The notes beneath the pieces were generated by a model. The model made no database searches, was not told the DNA's origin, and saw only the letters and a list, made by a program, of their open reading frames with translations. This document shows positions 13,976 through 22,055 of a stretch of 26,128 bases of DNA, one piece after another; position 1 is the stretch's first letter; every line of letters begins with the position of its first letter. The DNA comes from an uncultured Oscillospiraceae bacterium (GTDB taxonomy: Bacteria; Bacillota_A; Clostridia; Oscillospirales; Oscillospiraceae). The position numbers and the translations under genes are program-made. The stretch is taken from contig CALXDE010000157.1 of assembly GCA_944386965.1 (NCBI GenBank), positions 1 to 26,128 of the forward strand, written 5' to 3'.

Positions 13976-15319
13976 ATGAAAAAGGGAGAAACCAAGACAG
14001 CGAACAGCGGCCTGCTCGGCTTTTGGGACTTGGCCTTTATGGGGCTGGGTTCTGTGGTGGGCGCCGGAATCGTCACCTATGTCGGCATCGCCATCTCCTG
14101 GACCGGGCGCAGTGCGTGGATCGCCTATGCCCTGGCAATTCTGCTGGGCTTTTTGGCAAACCTGCCGCTGATCCTCATGTCCAGCGCCGCCCGCATCAAA
14201 GGCGGCAACTACTCCTTCCTGGCCACCACCCTGGGCGAAGTGGGCGGCGGCTGGTATGGCGTGCAGCAGATCCTGAACGCGTTCTATTTCAGCACCATGG
14301 CCCTCTCACTGGGCAACTACATGCACGCCATCAGCCCCGCGATTCCTGTAAAGGGCGTGGCCATTTTCAGCCTGGTGCTGTTCGCGCTGATCAACCTGTT
14401 CGGCACCAGCTTTATGGCCAAGGTGCAGAACGTCCTGACCATCATCCTGATTGCCGGCCTGCTGATGTTTGGCCTCTACGGCATGATGAACGCACAGCCG
14501 GGCAGCTTTGACTTCGCGGCGGAGGACTTCTTCACCGATGGGCCGGACGGCTTTATGCAGGCCGTGATGATCCTGATGAATTCCACCACCGGCTATACCC
14601 TCATCACCTCGTTCTCCGGCTCCTGCAAGAAGCCCAAAACGGACCTGCCCCTGGCGATGGCCATTGTTCCGCTTTTCCTGGTGGTGCTGTATTGCAGCGT
14701 GGGCTTTACCATGTGCAATGTGCTGCCCATTGAGCAGACGGCGAACCAGCCGCTGACCGCGGTTGCCCAGGTCATTTTCAGCCCGGTGGTGTTCTATCTG
14801 TTCGTGTTCTCCGGGCCGGTGATGGCGCTGGCGACCTCCCTCAACTCCTCCTTCGGCATCTTTGAGCGGCCGATGATGCAGCTGACCCGTGACGGCTGGC
14901 TGCCGAAGATCCTGGGCAATGTGAACAAGTACGGCATTGCCTGGAAGTACATCGTCATCTTCTTTTTCATCGGCGCCCTGCCCATTGTTCTGGACTTTGA
15001 CATCGGCACCATCGTCTCCAACTTCACCTTCGTGTCCTCCATTGGGTATATCCTGGTAGCCATCGGCATCATGCGGTATCCCAAGACCATGGAGGGCGCC
15101 TGGGAGAATCGCGCCTGGCGCACCCCCATGTGGCTGTTTATGGCTGCCTGCTGGGTCGCGCTGGCAATCCGCGTCTTTATGATCTGGCGGTCCTTCCAAA
15201 CCGCCAACATGACCATGCTCGTGGCCTCCGCGGTCTGCCTGCTGGTGATGTGGCTGTGGTGCTTCTACCGCAAGAAATCCGGCAAAGCGCATGTGGAAAA
15301 GAGCTGGGAGCTGCAGTAA
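13976..15319 (+). CDS. APC-superfamily amino acid permease
   Basis: 447 residues with about 12 membrane segments. The first helix carries the APC substrate-binding G-x-G-x-G type sequence in MGLGSVVGAGIVTYVGIAIS. The STTGYTLITSFSGSCKKPKTDLPLAM block is the helix-6 region and the loop after it typical of the family. ATG 13976 was preferred: AGGAG (13961-13965) is ten bases away, whereas the in-frame GTG 13967 lies only one base after it. The gene lies five bases after the dehydratase stop and ends before a perfect palindromic terminator. It probably imports the dehydratase substrate, or exchanges it for a product. Confidence 0.88.
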   Translation: MKKGETKTANSGLLGFWDLAFMGLGSVVGAGIVTYVGIAISWTGRSAWIAYALAILLGFLANLPLILMSSAARIKGGNYSFLATTLGEVGGGWYGVQQILNAFYFSTMALSLGNYMHAISPAIPVKGVAIFSLVLFALINLFGTSFMAKVQNVLTIILIAGLLMFGLYGMMNAQPGSFDFAAEDFFTDGPDGFMQAVMILMNSTTGYTLITSFSGSCKKPKTDLPLAMAIVPLFLVVLYCSVGFTMCNVLPIEQTANQPLTAVAQVIFSPVVFYLFVFSGPVMALATSLNSSFGIFERPMMQLTRDGWLPKILGNVNKYGIAWKYIVIFFFIGALPIVLDFDIGTIVSNFTFVSSIGYILVAIGIMRYPKTMEGAWENRAWRTPMWLFMAACWVALAIRVFMIWRSFQTANMTMLVASAVCLLVMWLWCFYRKKSGKAHVEKSWELQ

Positions 15320-15345
15320 CATTCTCTTACGATATCCCATTTACA

Positions 15346-15375
15346 GGCCGGGGCAGCTGCCCCGGCCTCTCTTTT
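15346..15375 (+). terminator. Intrinsic terminator of the dehydratase-permease operon
   Basis: 15346-15367 is a perfect 22-base palindrome (9-bp stem with AGCT loop when folded), followed by TCTCTTTT. It lies 27 bp after the permease stop. Confidence 0.88.
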
Positions 15376-15440
15376 GCCCTCCGGGAAACAAGGCCCCTCC
15401 GGCGCGCGGCAGAGGGCGGCGGGGAGGGCAGTCCGTCCGC

Positions 15441-15457
15441 TCTCCGATCATCGGAGA
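15441..15457. repeat. Perfect 17-bp palindrome in a convergent spacer
   Basis: TCTCCGAT-C-ATCGGAGA is an exact dyad between two convergent genes. It has no adjacent promoter or T-tract. It may be a regulator or structural protein site, or chance. Confidence 0.5.
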
Positions 15458-15523
15458 TGTCCAGCGATCCAATTCGTTACCATCTCCGGCAAGGGCGGAG
15501 AAACCGAGTCTTTGAGAACGACA

Positions 15524-15565
15524 GGAGGAAGGTCCTGGTTTCTTTTGAAATCAGGACCTTCCTCC
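15524..15565 (-). terminator. Hairpin terminator-like element after the XRE-cupin gene
   Basis: Perfect 14-bp stem (15524-15537 with 15552-15565), 14-base loop, 20 bp past the minus-strand gene's stop. The T-tract on the minus-strand side is weak (TGTCGTTCTC). Confidence 0.6.
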
Positions 15566-15584
15566 TTATATCATATTCCGCTGT

Positions 15585-16154
15585 CTAATTGTTGAAGGAG
15601 AGGACACTGCAATCATCGTCCCCAGAGTTGAGAAAATTGTGGGGCGTGGAGGACGCGATATAGATACAGTCCCCCTGAACGATCCGCAGCTGTGTGTCCG
15701 GAAGGTAGACGGTCGCCTCTCCGGAGAGGATATAGGCGCACTCGTCGTAGGTATGGCACACCATCCCCTCGGAGGCAAACGTGTGGGGGGGGATCGTGTA
15801 GATCATGCCATCCAGAGGCAGAGGGGCATGGGCGGCCGGGGAGATGGTCAGCGACTCACAGTGTACGGAGAGCCCGGGGATGGAAATGTTTCTCCGCTCG
15901 TCTCTGCGGACAAGGGAGTATCCCTTCTCCACCTGGTCCTCGCCGGCGGAATCCGTCTCAGCCGGGAAAAAAAACGAAGCTACCGGCACACCCAGCGCTT
16001 CTGAAAGCTTTCGCAGCGTGGTGAGAGACGGCTCCTTCAGCCCGCGTTCAATTTGGGAGAGAAAGCTGGCGGTATAGCCGGTCTGCCTGCTCAGGTCATT
16101 GAGCGTGTAGTGCCTGCTCTTTCTCAGACGCCTTAAATTCGAAAAATCTATCAT
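15585..16154 (-). CDS. XRE helix-turn-helix plus cupin transcriptional regulator
   Basis: 189 residues from ATG 16154; the ribosome site is poor (GGTTGGA), and longer in-frame versions would run through the operator. Residues 1-65 form an XRE helix-turn-helix (TLNDLSRQTGYTASFLSQIERGLKEPSLTTLRKLSEALGV). A short linker follows, and residues about 105-185 form a cupin barrel with EGMVCHTYDECAYILSGEATVYL and GDCIYIASSTPHNF. Proteins of this plan (PuuR-like) often control amine, amino acid or peptide genes. It is divergent from the dipeptidase-Dpp-CocE operon and probably regulates it and itself. Confidence 0.88.
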   Translation of the reverse strand: MIDFSNLRRLRKSRHYTLNDLSRQTGYTASFLSQIERGLKEPSLTTLRKLSEALGVPVASFFFPAETDSAGEDQVEKGYSLVRRDERRNISIPGLSVHCESLTISPAAHAPLPLDGMIYTIPPHTFASEGMVCHTYDECAYILSGEATVYLPDTQLRIVQGDCIYIASSTPHNFLNSGDDDCSVLSFNN

Positions 16155-16221
16155 GTATCCAACCCGTTTCCAGCCGTTTTTGCGGAGATATTTCCCCGTT
16201 TCTGCCCAGGAAAAGCAACCG

Positions 16222-16242
16222 ATCAACACAAAAATTGTTGAT
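16222..16242. promoter_or_regulatory. Operator-like inverted repeat over the XRE-cupin start site
   Basis: ATCAACA-N7-TGTTGAT is a perfect 7-bp dyad that covers the expected transcription start of the XRE-cupin promoter. It is well placed for autorepression. Confidence 0.55.
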
Positions 16243-16245
16243 ATT

Positions 16246-16274
16246 ACTATACCTTACTTTGCAAAAAGATGCAA
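16246..16274 (-). promoter_or_regulatory. Promoter of the XRE-cupin gene
   Basis: On the minus strand TTGCAT (16269-16274) and TATAGT (16246-16251) are separated by 17 bp, giving a start near 16239. Confidence 0.6.
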
Positions 16275-16407
16275 GAGCGCTTTTTCGCCGCGGGCCCGCG
16301 CCCGCAAAATACCCGCCCGCTTCTATGAGAAATTGTAATCCAAGCAGAAATAAAGTGAATGGAAAGAACCGGATTCATCCCGGAAAAGAATTTAATCGCG
16401 CCCAGTC

Positions 16408-16435
16408 TTGACTTTTTGATTTTAGGCATTATAAT
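16408..16435 (+). promoter_or_regulatory. Promoter of the dipeptidase-Dpp-CocE operon
   Basis: TTGACT (16408-16413) and a perfect TATAAT (16430-16435) with a 16-bp spacer; the strongest promoter in the window. The start would be near 16442, inside the palindrome at 16436-16450. Confidence 0.7.
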
Positions 16436-16467
16436 TTAACTATTAGTTAATTTGCTATAAGTTAAAT
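16434..16467. promoter_or_regulatory. Operator cluster over the start of the dipeptidase operon
   Basis: TTAACTATTAGTTAA (16436-16450) is a perfect 15-bp palindrome abutting the -10 box. A third half-site, AGTTAAAT (16460-16467), forms a wider dyad with ATTTAACT (16434-16441). This is a likely repressor site; the divergent XRE-cupin protein is one candidate, although its own promoter bears a different dyad. Confidence 0.6.
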
Positions 16468-16489
16468 TTCGACGTATGGAGGTGGATGA

Positions 16490-17533
16490 ATGGGATACAG
16501 CGCGGCACAGGCAGTGGAAGACGTCGTGGCGGCCCCCCCGATTCTTGACGCGCATCTGGACTTGGGGATGTATCTGCGTCAGGAGCGGCAGAAGGGCCGG
16601 CGTCAGGTCTTCGCGTCTGATTTTTTGCAGGATGCCCGGGAGAGCGGCGTCAGAGGGATCGTCGCGGCGATCTTCACGGACGAGCAATCCATCAACGGCT
16701 CCGCCCTGCAGCAGGCATGCGATCAGATTGCCGCCCTGCAGGCTGAGATGTGCGAGAGCCCCGGGCAGATGAAGCTGTGCATGACCTATGCGGATCTCAT
16801 GGAGGCCGCCGCCAGCGGCCAGATCGCGATCCTGCTCTCTTTTGAGGGCATCGAACCGCTGGGCGGCAACGCGGAGCTCCTGGACTTCTTCTACCGGGTC
16901 GGCGTCCGGGGGATCGGACTGGCCCACGCGCGGAGGAATCGGGCCTGCGACGGGGCTTATTACACGGCGAACCGGCACAATATCGGCGGCGGCTTGACGG
17001 AGTTCGGCGTTCAGCTGATCCTGCGGGCGGAGGAATTGGGCATGCTGATCGACGTATCCCATCTGAACGATCTGGGGATGGCGGACGTCTTCTCTGTAAC
17101 CAAATGCCCCATTATTGCCAGCCACTCCAACTGCAGGTCCCTCAATCCCACCCTGCGGAATCTCACCGATGAGCAGATCCGGACCATTGCCGACCGCGGC
17201 GGCGTTGTGGGCGTGAACGGCTGCAGCGCGGTGATTGGCGACGGACCGGACAACGCCAATTTGGAGATGCTGGTCCGGCATATCGAGCATCTGGTGCAGG
17301 TCGGCGGCATTGACCATGTGGGGATCGGGCTGGATATGGCTGAGCGCATTATGCCCGGCGCCTATATTACCGTAAATGGCTACCGGCAAAAGGTGGCGGA
17401 TATCATCCCCAGCTATTCCGCGCTGGGCCGCCTGCTGTCCCAATTGCGCCGGCGCGGCTTTACCGATGATATGCTCGAAAAGTTCTGCGCCGCCAATTTC
17501 TTCCGCGTCTACCGGGAGGTCCTCGCGCCATAA
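16490..17533 (+). CDS. Membrane dipeptidase-type zinc peptidase (M19)
   Basis: 347 residues without a signal peptide, so probably cytoplasmic. The binuclear zinc site of family M19 can be followed: His22 and Asp24 (DAHLD), Glu119 (LLSFEG), His191 (DVSH), His212 (ASHSNCR) and Asp282 (GIGLD). The usual first motif is D-x-H-x-D, as seen here. M19 enzymes cleave dipeptides, including some with D-amino acids or dehydro-residues. GGAGGTG at 16479-16485 precedes ATG 16490. It is the first gene of the peptide operon, 58 bp ahead of the binding-protein gene, so it would cleave what the transporter brings in. Some M19 members act as lactonases or on other amides; substrate is open. Confidence 0.9.
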   Translation: MGYSAAQAVEDVVAAPPILDAHLDLGMYLRQERQKGRRQVFASDFLQDARESGVRGIVAAIFTDEQSINGSALQQACDQIAALQAEMCESPGQMKLCMTYADLMEAAASGQIAILLSFEGIEPLGGNAELLDFFYRVGVRGIGLAHARRNRACDGAYYTANRHNIGGGLTEFGVQLILRAEELGMLIDVSHLNDLGMADVFSVTKCPIIASHSNCRSLNPTLRNLTDEQIRTIADRGGVVGVNGCSAVIGDGPDNANLEMLVRHIEHLVQVGGIDHVGIGLDMAERIMPGAYITVNGYRQKVADIIPSYSALGRLLSQLRRRGFTDDMLEKFCAANFFRVYREVLAP

Positions 17534-17591
17534 GGACAGGCAAATATAATTCTTAAACAAAAATAAATTATATCGACAAGGAGAGAAAACC

Positions 17592-19124
17592 ATGAAAAAA
17601 ATCACTGCGCTGGTGCTGACGCTTGTGCTGATGATCTCCGCTTTGGCCGGATGCGGGGATTCCGGGGCGGACTCCTCCGGTGGAGACGACGGGGTGAAGT
17701 CCCTGTCATTCTCCCTGCTGGCCGCTCCCACCAGTCTGGACCCCGCCACCACGACGGACGGACAGAGCTTGATGGTGGAAAACCAGCTGTACAGCATGCT
17801 GGTGAACAGCAAGTGCGGCAATTCCGCCGAGATCGAGCCGGACATTGCCACGTCCTGGAAGATCAGCGATGACGAGCTGACGTACACCTTCACCCTGCGG
17901 GACGACGTATATTTCCACAACGGGGAGAAGATGACTGCCCAGGATGTGGTCTACACCTTTGAGCGCGTCATGGTGGAGCCCTATACCTCCTATCTGGCGG
18001 TGATGATCGATTCCGTGGAGGCGCCGGACGACACCACCTTCATCGCGCACCTGAAGTATCCCTTTGCCGATTTCCTGACGACGATTGGCACCAACTATTT
18101 CGGGATCTGCTGCGAAGAGGCCATCACCTCCGGCCCGGACTTCATGTATCACCCCGTGGGCACGGGACCCTATCGGCTCGAGGGGGATTTCATCCCCGGG
18201 CAGAGCTTCACCCTTGTCTACAACGAAAATTATTACGGTCCCGAGCCTGACATCAAGCGCATCGAGTTCAAAATCCAGCCCGATACCAACACAGCGGTCA
18301 TATCGCTGCAGAACGGCGAGGTGGACTTCGTCCCCGCGCTGACGGTCAACGACATCGCCATTGTGGACGGCGACGAGAATCTGAAACTGTATCAGGCGCC
18401 CAGCTATACCATCCACTACATCTGCTTCAACAAAACCGCGGAGCCCTTCTCCATCAAGGAGGTCCGCGAGGCCATCAACTATGCCATCAACAAGCAGGAC
18501 CTGCTGGACGGAGCGGTGGACGGCGTGGGAACGATTGCCAACTCCCCCCTGAACAGCATGCACCTGGGCTATAACGACAGCATCCCCTTCAACGAATATG
18601 ATCTGGACGCGGCGAAGGAGAAGCTGGAGCAGGCGGGATATCCGGACGGCTTCTCCTGCACGCTCATGGTCAACAGCAACAACGCGGTGTCCATGAAGAT
18701 CGCGCAGATCCTGCAAAATCAATTGGCGCAGATCAATATTGATGTAAAGGTGGAACAGCTGGAAAAGGCCACCTGGAACGACAATCTGGACAAGGGCAAC
18801 TTCGAGATTTCGCTGTGCACGCTGAACTGGGCGGACACCAACAACATGGTCACCTATCTCTATCACTCCGAAGGCACGTTCAATTACGACCGCGCCTATC
18901 ACAATCCCCAGATGGATGAGATGATCGAAACCGCCAGCCGCACCCTGGATACCAGTGAACGGGAGGCCCTTTACAAGCAGATCGTCGAGCTGGGGCACGA
19001 GGACCTGCCCATCATCTGCCTGCTGTTCCCCAACGAAATCGTAGGCGCCAACCGGGCCATTGAAGGCATCGAAATTGTCGATAACGCCTATTACCCGGTC
19101 TGGGAGTGGACGCTGACCCAGTAA
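17592..19124 (+). CDS. Peptide ABC transporter substrate-binding lipoprotein (SBP_bac_5)
   Basis: 510 residues. The signal peptide has a KK start, a hydrophobic core and a lipobox LAGC with the lipid-modified Cys at 21. The mature protein shows the family-5 pattern: LDPATTTDGQSLMVENQLYSMLV, then LTYTFTLRDDVYFHNGEKMTAQDVVYTFERV, and a late REAINYAINKQDLLDGAVDGVGTIANSPL. It should sit on the outer face of the membrane and deliver oligo- or dipeptides to the permeases encoded next. AAGGAGAG precedes ATG 17592. Nickel or other ligands are known in this family, but the dipeptidase and CocE neighbours favour peptides. Confidence 0.93.
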   Translation: MKKITALVLTLVLMISALAGCGDSGADSSGGDDGVKSLSFSLLAAPTSLDPATTTDGQSLMVENQLYSMLVNSKCGNSAEIEPDIATSWKISDDELTYTFTLRDDVYFHNGEKMTAQDVVYTFERVMVEPYTSYLAVMIDSVEAPDDTTFIAHLKYPFADFLTTIGTNYFGICCEEAITSGPDFMYHPVGTGPYRLEGDFIPGQSFTLVYNENYYGPEPDIKRIEFKIQPDTNTAVISLQNGEVDFVPALTVNDIAIVDGDENLKLYQAPSYTIHYICFNKTAEPFSIKEVREAINYAINKQDLLDGAVDGVGTIANSPLNSMHLGYNDSIPFNEYDLDAAKEKLEQAGYPDGFSCTLMVNSNNAVSMKIAQILQNQLAQINIDVKVEQLEKATWNDNLDKGNFEISLCTLNWADTNNMVTYLYHSEGTFNYDRAYHNPQMDEMIETASRTLDTSEREALYKQIVELGHEDLPIICLLFPNEIVGANRAIEGIEIVDNAYYPVWEWTLTQ

Positions 19125-19136
19125 GCGGGGCGCGCG

Positions 19137-19168
19137 GGGAGGGAATCCTTCAGGTGACATTCCCTCCC
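19137..19168 (+). other. Hairpin between the binding-protein and permease genes
   Basis: Perfect 10-bp stem (19137-19146 with 19159-19168) with a 12-base loop and no T-tract, 12 bp after the binding-protein stop. Such hairpins often protect the upstream message so that the binding protein is made in excess over the membrane parts. Confidence 0.65.
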
Positions 19169-19232
19169 TGCCGCCATTCCGGCGCCGCGGCCGCCGGGCA
19201 CCCATCCGCCTTGACAGAGAGGAGTGTTACTT

Positions 19233-20150
19233 TTGCTGAAATATATCCTGAAGCGACTGCTGTACCTGATACCCGTTCTGATCGGCATTGTGTTCATCGT
19301 TTTCACAATCATGTATCTCTCGCCGGGAGATCCCGCCAAGCTGATCCTGGGCGATCGCGCGCCCCAGGAGCAGGTGGATGCCCTGCGCCAGGAGCTCGGC
19401 CTGGATCTGCCCTATCTCCAGCAGTTCTGGAACTATATCAAGGGTCTGCTGCAGGGGGACTTCGGGACGTCTTATCAGCTGCGCCTCCCCGTATGGGACG
19501 TTTTGAAGCTGCGCTTTCCGCTGACGCTGCAGCTGACGGTCCTGACCATGCTCTTCGCGGTGGTCATCGGCATGCCCATCGGGATTCTGTCCGCAGTCAA
19601 GCAGTACTCCGTTCTGGACGCGTGCTCCGTGGTCTTCGCGCTGCTGATGGCCTCCATCCCCGCCTTTTGGCTGGGAATGCTGCTGATGCTGCTGTTTTCC
19701 CTGACGCTGGGCTGGTTCCCCTCCAGCGGCTATGAGGGACTGCGCTGGCTGATCCTGCCGGCGATCACCCTGGGGTGCATCAACTGCGCCACCATCATGC
19801 GGATGACGCGCTCCAGCATGCTGGAGGTGGTGCGGCAGGATTTCATCCGCACCGCGCGGGCCAAGGGGGCGATGGAAAAGCGCGTGATCTTCCGGCACGC
19901 CCTGAAAAACGCGCTGATCCCGGTGATTACCGTGGTGGGGAACGCCTTCGGCGCCAGCCTGGGCGGAGCGGTTGTGACGGAAACCGTATTCGGGCTGCCC
20001 GGCATGGGGACCCAGATCGTGACGTCCATCCGCCAGAAGGACAACCCGGTGGTTCTGGCGTCGGTGATTCTGATTGCCGTCGCGTTCAGCCTGGTCAATC
20101 TGATCGTGGATATTTTGTATACCTATGTGGACCCGAGAATCCGGACATGA
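19233..20150 (+). CDS. dppB: Peptide ABC transporter permease, DppB type
   Basis: 305 residues read from TTG 19233, which lies eight bases after GAGAGGAG and gives the usual MLKYILKRLL start; GTG 19224 overlaps that ribosome site. One N-terminal helix (LLYLIPVLIGIVFIVFTIMYLSPGDPA) and five further helices are visible. The coupling-loop EAA-like motif FIRTARAKGAMEKRVIFRHALKNALIPVI is intact at about residues 210-240, and the tail ends YVDPRIRT as in DppB. It forms the membrane channel with the DppC-type protein encoded next, 16 bp on. Confidence 0.92.
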   Translation: MLKYILKRLLYLIPVLIGIVFIVFTIMYLSPGDPAKLILGDRAPQEQVDALRQELGLDLPYLQQFWNYIKGLLQGDFGTSYQLRLPVWDVLKLRFPLTLQLTVLTMLFAVVIGMPIGILSAVKQYSVLDACSVVFALLMASIPAFWLGMLLMLLFSLTLGWFPSSGYEGLRWLILPAITLGCINCATIMRMTRSSMLEVVRQDFIRTARAKGAMEKRVIFRHALKNALIPVITVVGNAFGASLGGAVVTETVFGLPGMGTQIVTSIRQKDNPVVLASVILIAVAFSLVNLIVDILYTYVDPRIRT

Positions 20151-20166
20151 GGGGGTGGAGAAAACG

Positions 20167-21045
20167 ATGTCACATCACAAGGGATTGGACTCCGAGAAAA
20201 AGCGCAGCCAGGCGCAGGAGGTTTGGCTCCGCCTGAAAAAGAACAAGCAGGCCATGTTCGGCCTGGTGGTGTTTCTGACCATCACAGTGATCGCGATTGC
20301 CGCACCGCTGTTTATTGACTATGACGCGCAGGTGGTGGAGCAGCACATCGGGGATAAGCTGCAGGGCCCCAGCTCGGAGCATTGGCTGGGCACGGACGGC
20401 TACGGGCGGGATATGCTGGCACGGCTGATCTACGGGGCACGCATTTCCATCACAATCGGACTTGTGACAGCGATCGCGGCGCTTTTGATCGGCGGACTGA
20501 TCGGCGCGGTGGCCGGATTCTACGGCGGGCGCCTGGACAATGTGATCATGCGCATTATGGACGTGTTTCTCAGCATGCCCTCCATGCTGCTGGCCATTGC
20601 GGTCATCGCCGCCCTGGGGTCCGGCATCATCAATATTATGATCTCGGTGGCCATCTCCTATATTCCGATCTACGCCCGGGTCCTCCGCTCCTCGGTGCTC
20701 TCCATCCGCAGCAAGGAGTACATTGAGTCCTCCCGGGCCATTGGCAGCAGCGACTTCCGCATCATTCGCAAGCACATCATTCCCAACGCCATCGGCCCCG
20801 TCATTGTGCAGGCCACGCTGGGGGTCGGAGAGATCATTATTGCCGCCGCGGGACTCAGCTTCCTCGGTCTTGGGATTGAGCCGCCCCTGCCCGAGTGGGG
20901 GAAAATGCTCTCGGAGGGGAAAGAAGTGATTCGCTCCATGCCCTCACAGGTGATTTATCCGGGACTGTGCATTATGATCACGGTGCTTTCGCTGAATCTG
21001 CTCGGCGACGGACTGCGGGATGCGCTGGACCCGAGGCTGAAATGA
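20167..21045 (+). CDS. dppC: Peptide ABC transporter permease, DppC type
   Basis: 292 residues from ATG 20167 behind GGGGGTGGAG. An N-terminal cytoplasmic stretch rich in charge (KLKKNKQ-like) precedes the first helix GLVVFLTITVIAIAAPLF, then the HWLGTDGYGRDMLARLIYGAR motif typical of DppC/OppC. The coupling-loop segment YIESSRAIGSSDFRIIRKHIIPNAIGPVI is complete, and the C-terminus ends GDGLRDALDPRLK as expected. It pairs with DppB as the second membrane subunit. Confidence 0.93.
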   Translation: MSHHKGLDSEKKRSQAQEVWLRLKKNKQAMFGLVVFLTITVIAIAAPLFIDYDAQVVEQHIGDKLQGPSSEHWLGTDGYGRDMLARLIYGARISITIGLVTAIAALLIGGLIGAVAGFYGGRLDNVIMRIMDVFLSMPSMLLAIAVIAALGSGIINIMISVAISYIPIYARVLRSSVLSIRSKEYIESSRAIGSSDFRIIRKHIIPNAIGPVIVQATLGVGEIIIAAAGLSFLGLGIEPPLPEWGKMLSEGKEVIRSMPSQVIYPGLCIMITVLSLNLLGDGLRDALDPRLK

Positions 21046-21064
21046 GAAGGGGCAGGTGGACGCC

Positions 21065-22039
21065 ATGAACAACAGAGAAGAGCTCCTGAGGATTGAAGAT
21101 CTCAGTGTCTGCTATCACGCGTATGACGACGTCGTCCACGCGGTGAACCACGTCAGCCTCTCGCTGGAGGAGGGGGAGACGCTGGGCCTTGTGGGGGAAA
21201 CCGGCGCGGGGAAGACCACCACCGCCCTGAGCGTGATGGGCCTCCTCCCCAAGCGCACAGGAAAAATCGACAGCGGGAAGATTTTGTTCCACGGGCAGAA
21301 CCTGCTGGAGCTCCCGGAAAAAGAGCTGTGCGCCATTCGCGGGAGCAAGATCGCCATGATTTTCCAGGACCCCATGACCGCGCTGAATCCGCTGCAGAAG
21401 GTCGGCGACCAGATCGCCGAGGTCATCGAGCTCCACTGGCATCTGAGCAAGGCGGAAACGTCCAAGAAAGTGGATGAGATCATGGAGAGCGTGGGCCTGC
21501 CCGCCGCGAGAAAGGTGGAGTATCCTCACCAATTTTCCGGCGGCATGAAGCAGCGCATCGTCATTGCCATCGCCCTGGCCTGCAATCCGTCCCTGTTGAT
21601 TGCGGACGAGCCCACCACGGCCCTGGATGTGACGATCCAGGCCCAGATCCTGCACATGATCGAGGCGCTCAGGCGGGAGCGGAACACGTCGATGCTGCTG
21701 ATCACCCACGATCTGGGGATCGTTGTGGAGATGTGCAACAAGGTGGCGATCATGTACGCCGGTGAGATCGTGGAATCGGGCAGCGTTGAGGATATCTATG
21801 GGGACCGCAGGCATCCCTACACGGTGGGGCTGTTCCACTCCGTGCCGAACCTGGAGGATGAACAGGAGCGGCTGACCCCCATTGAGGGAATGATGCCGGA
21901 CCCCGCGAACCTGCCCGCCGGGTGCAAATTCCATCCGCGCTGCCCATATGCGGGGCCCAAATGCGCCGAGGAACAGCCGCAGGCGTGGGAAGTTTCTCCC
22001 GGCCATTTCGTCCAGTGCCATTTGGCGGCGCGGCAGTAA
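21065..22039 (+). CDS. dppD: Peptide ABC transporter ATPase, DppD type
   Basis: 324 residues; ATG 21065 with AGGTGG five bases upstream is preferred over GTG 21056. Walker A is GETGAGKTT (residues 44-52), the signature FSGGMKQRIVIAIAL, Walker B LLIADEPTTALD, and the switch His lies in LLITHDLGIV. The C-terminal oligopeptide-transporter extension with Cys-rich FHPRCPYAGPKC follows. It hydrolyses ATP in the cytoplasm as a heterodimer with the DppF-type protein. Confidence 0.93.
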   Translation: MNNREELLRIEDLSVCYHAYDDVVHAVNHVSLSLEEGETLGLVGETGAGKTTTALSVMGLLPKRTGKIDSGKILFHGQNLLELPEKELCAIRGSKIAMIFQDPMTALNPLQKVGDQIAEVIELHWHLSKAETSKKVDEIMESVGLPAARKVEYPHQFSGGMKQRIVIAIALACNPSLLIADEPTTALDVTIQAQILHMIEALRRERNTSMLLITHDLGIVVEMCNKVAIMYAGEIVESGSVEDIYGDRRHPYTVGLFHSVPNLEDEQERLTPIEGMMPDPANLPAGCKFHPRCPYAGPKCAEEQPQAWEVSPGHFVQCHLAARQ

Positions 22040-22055
22040 GGGGGGATGACTGGAT

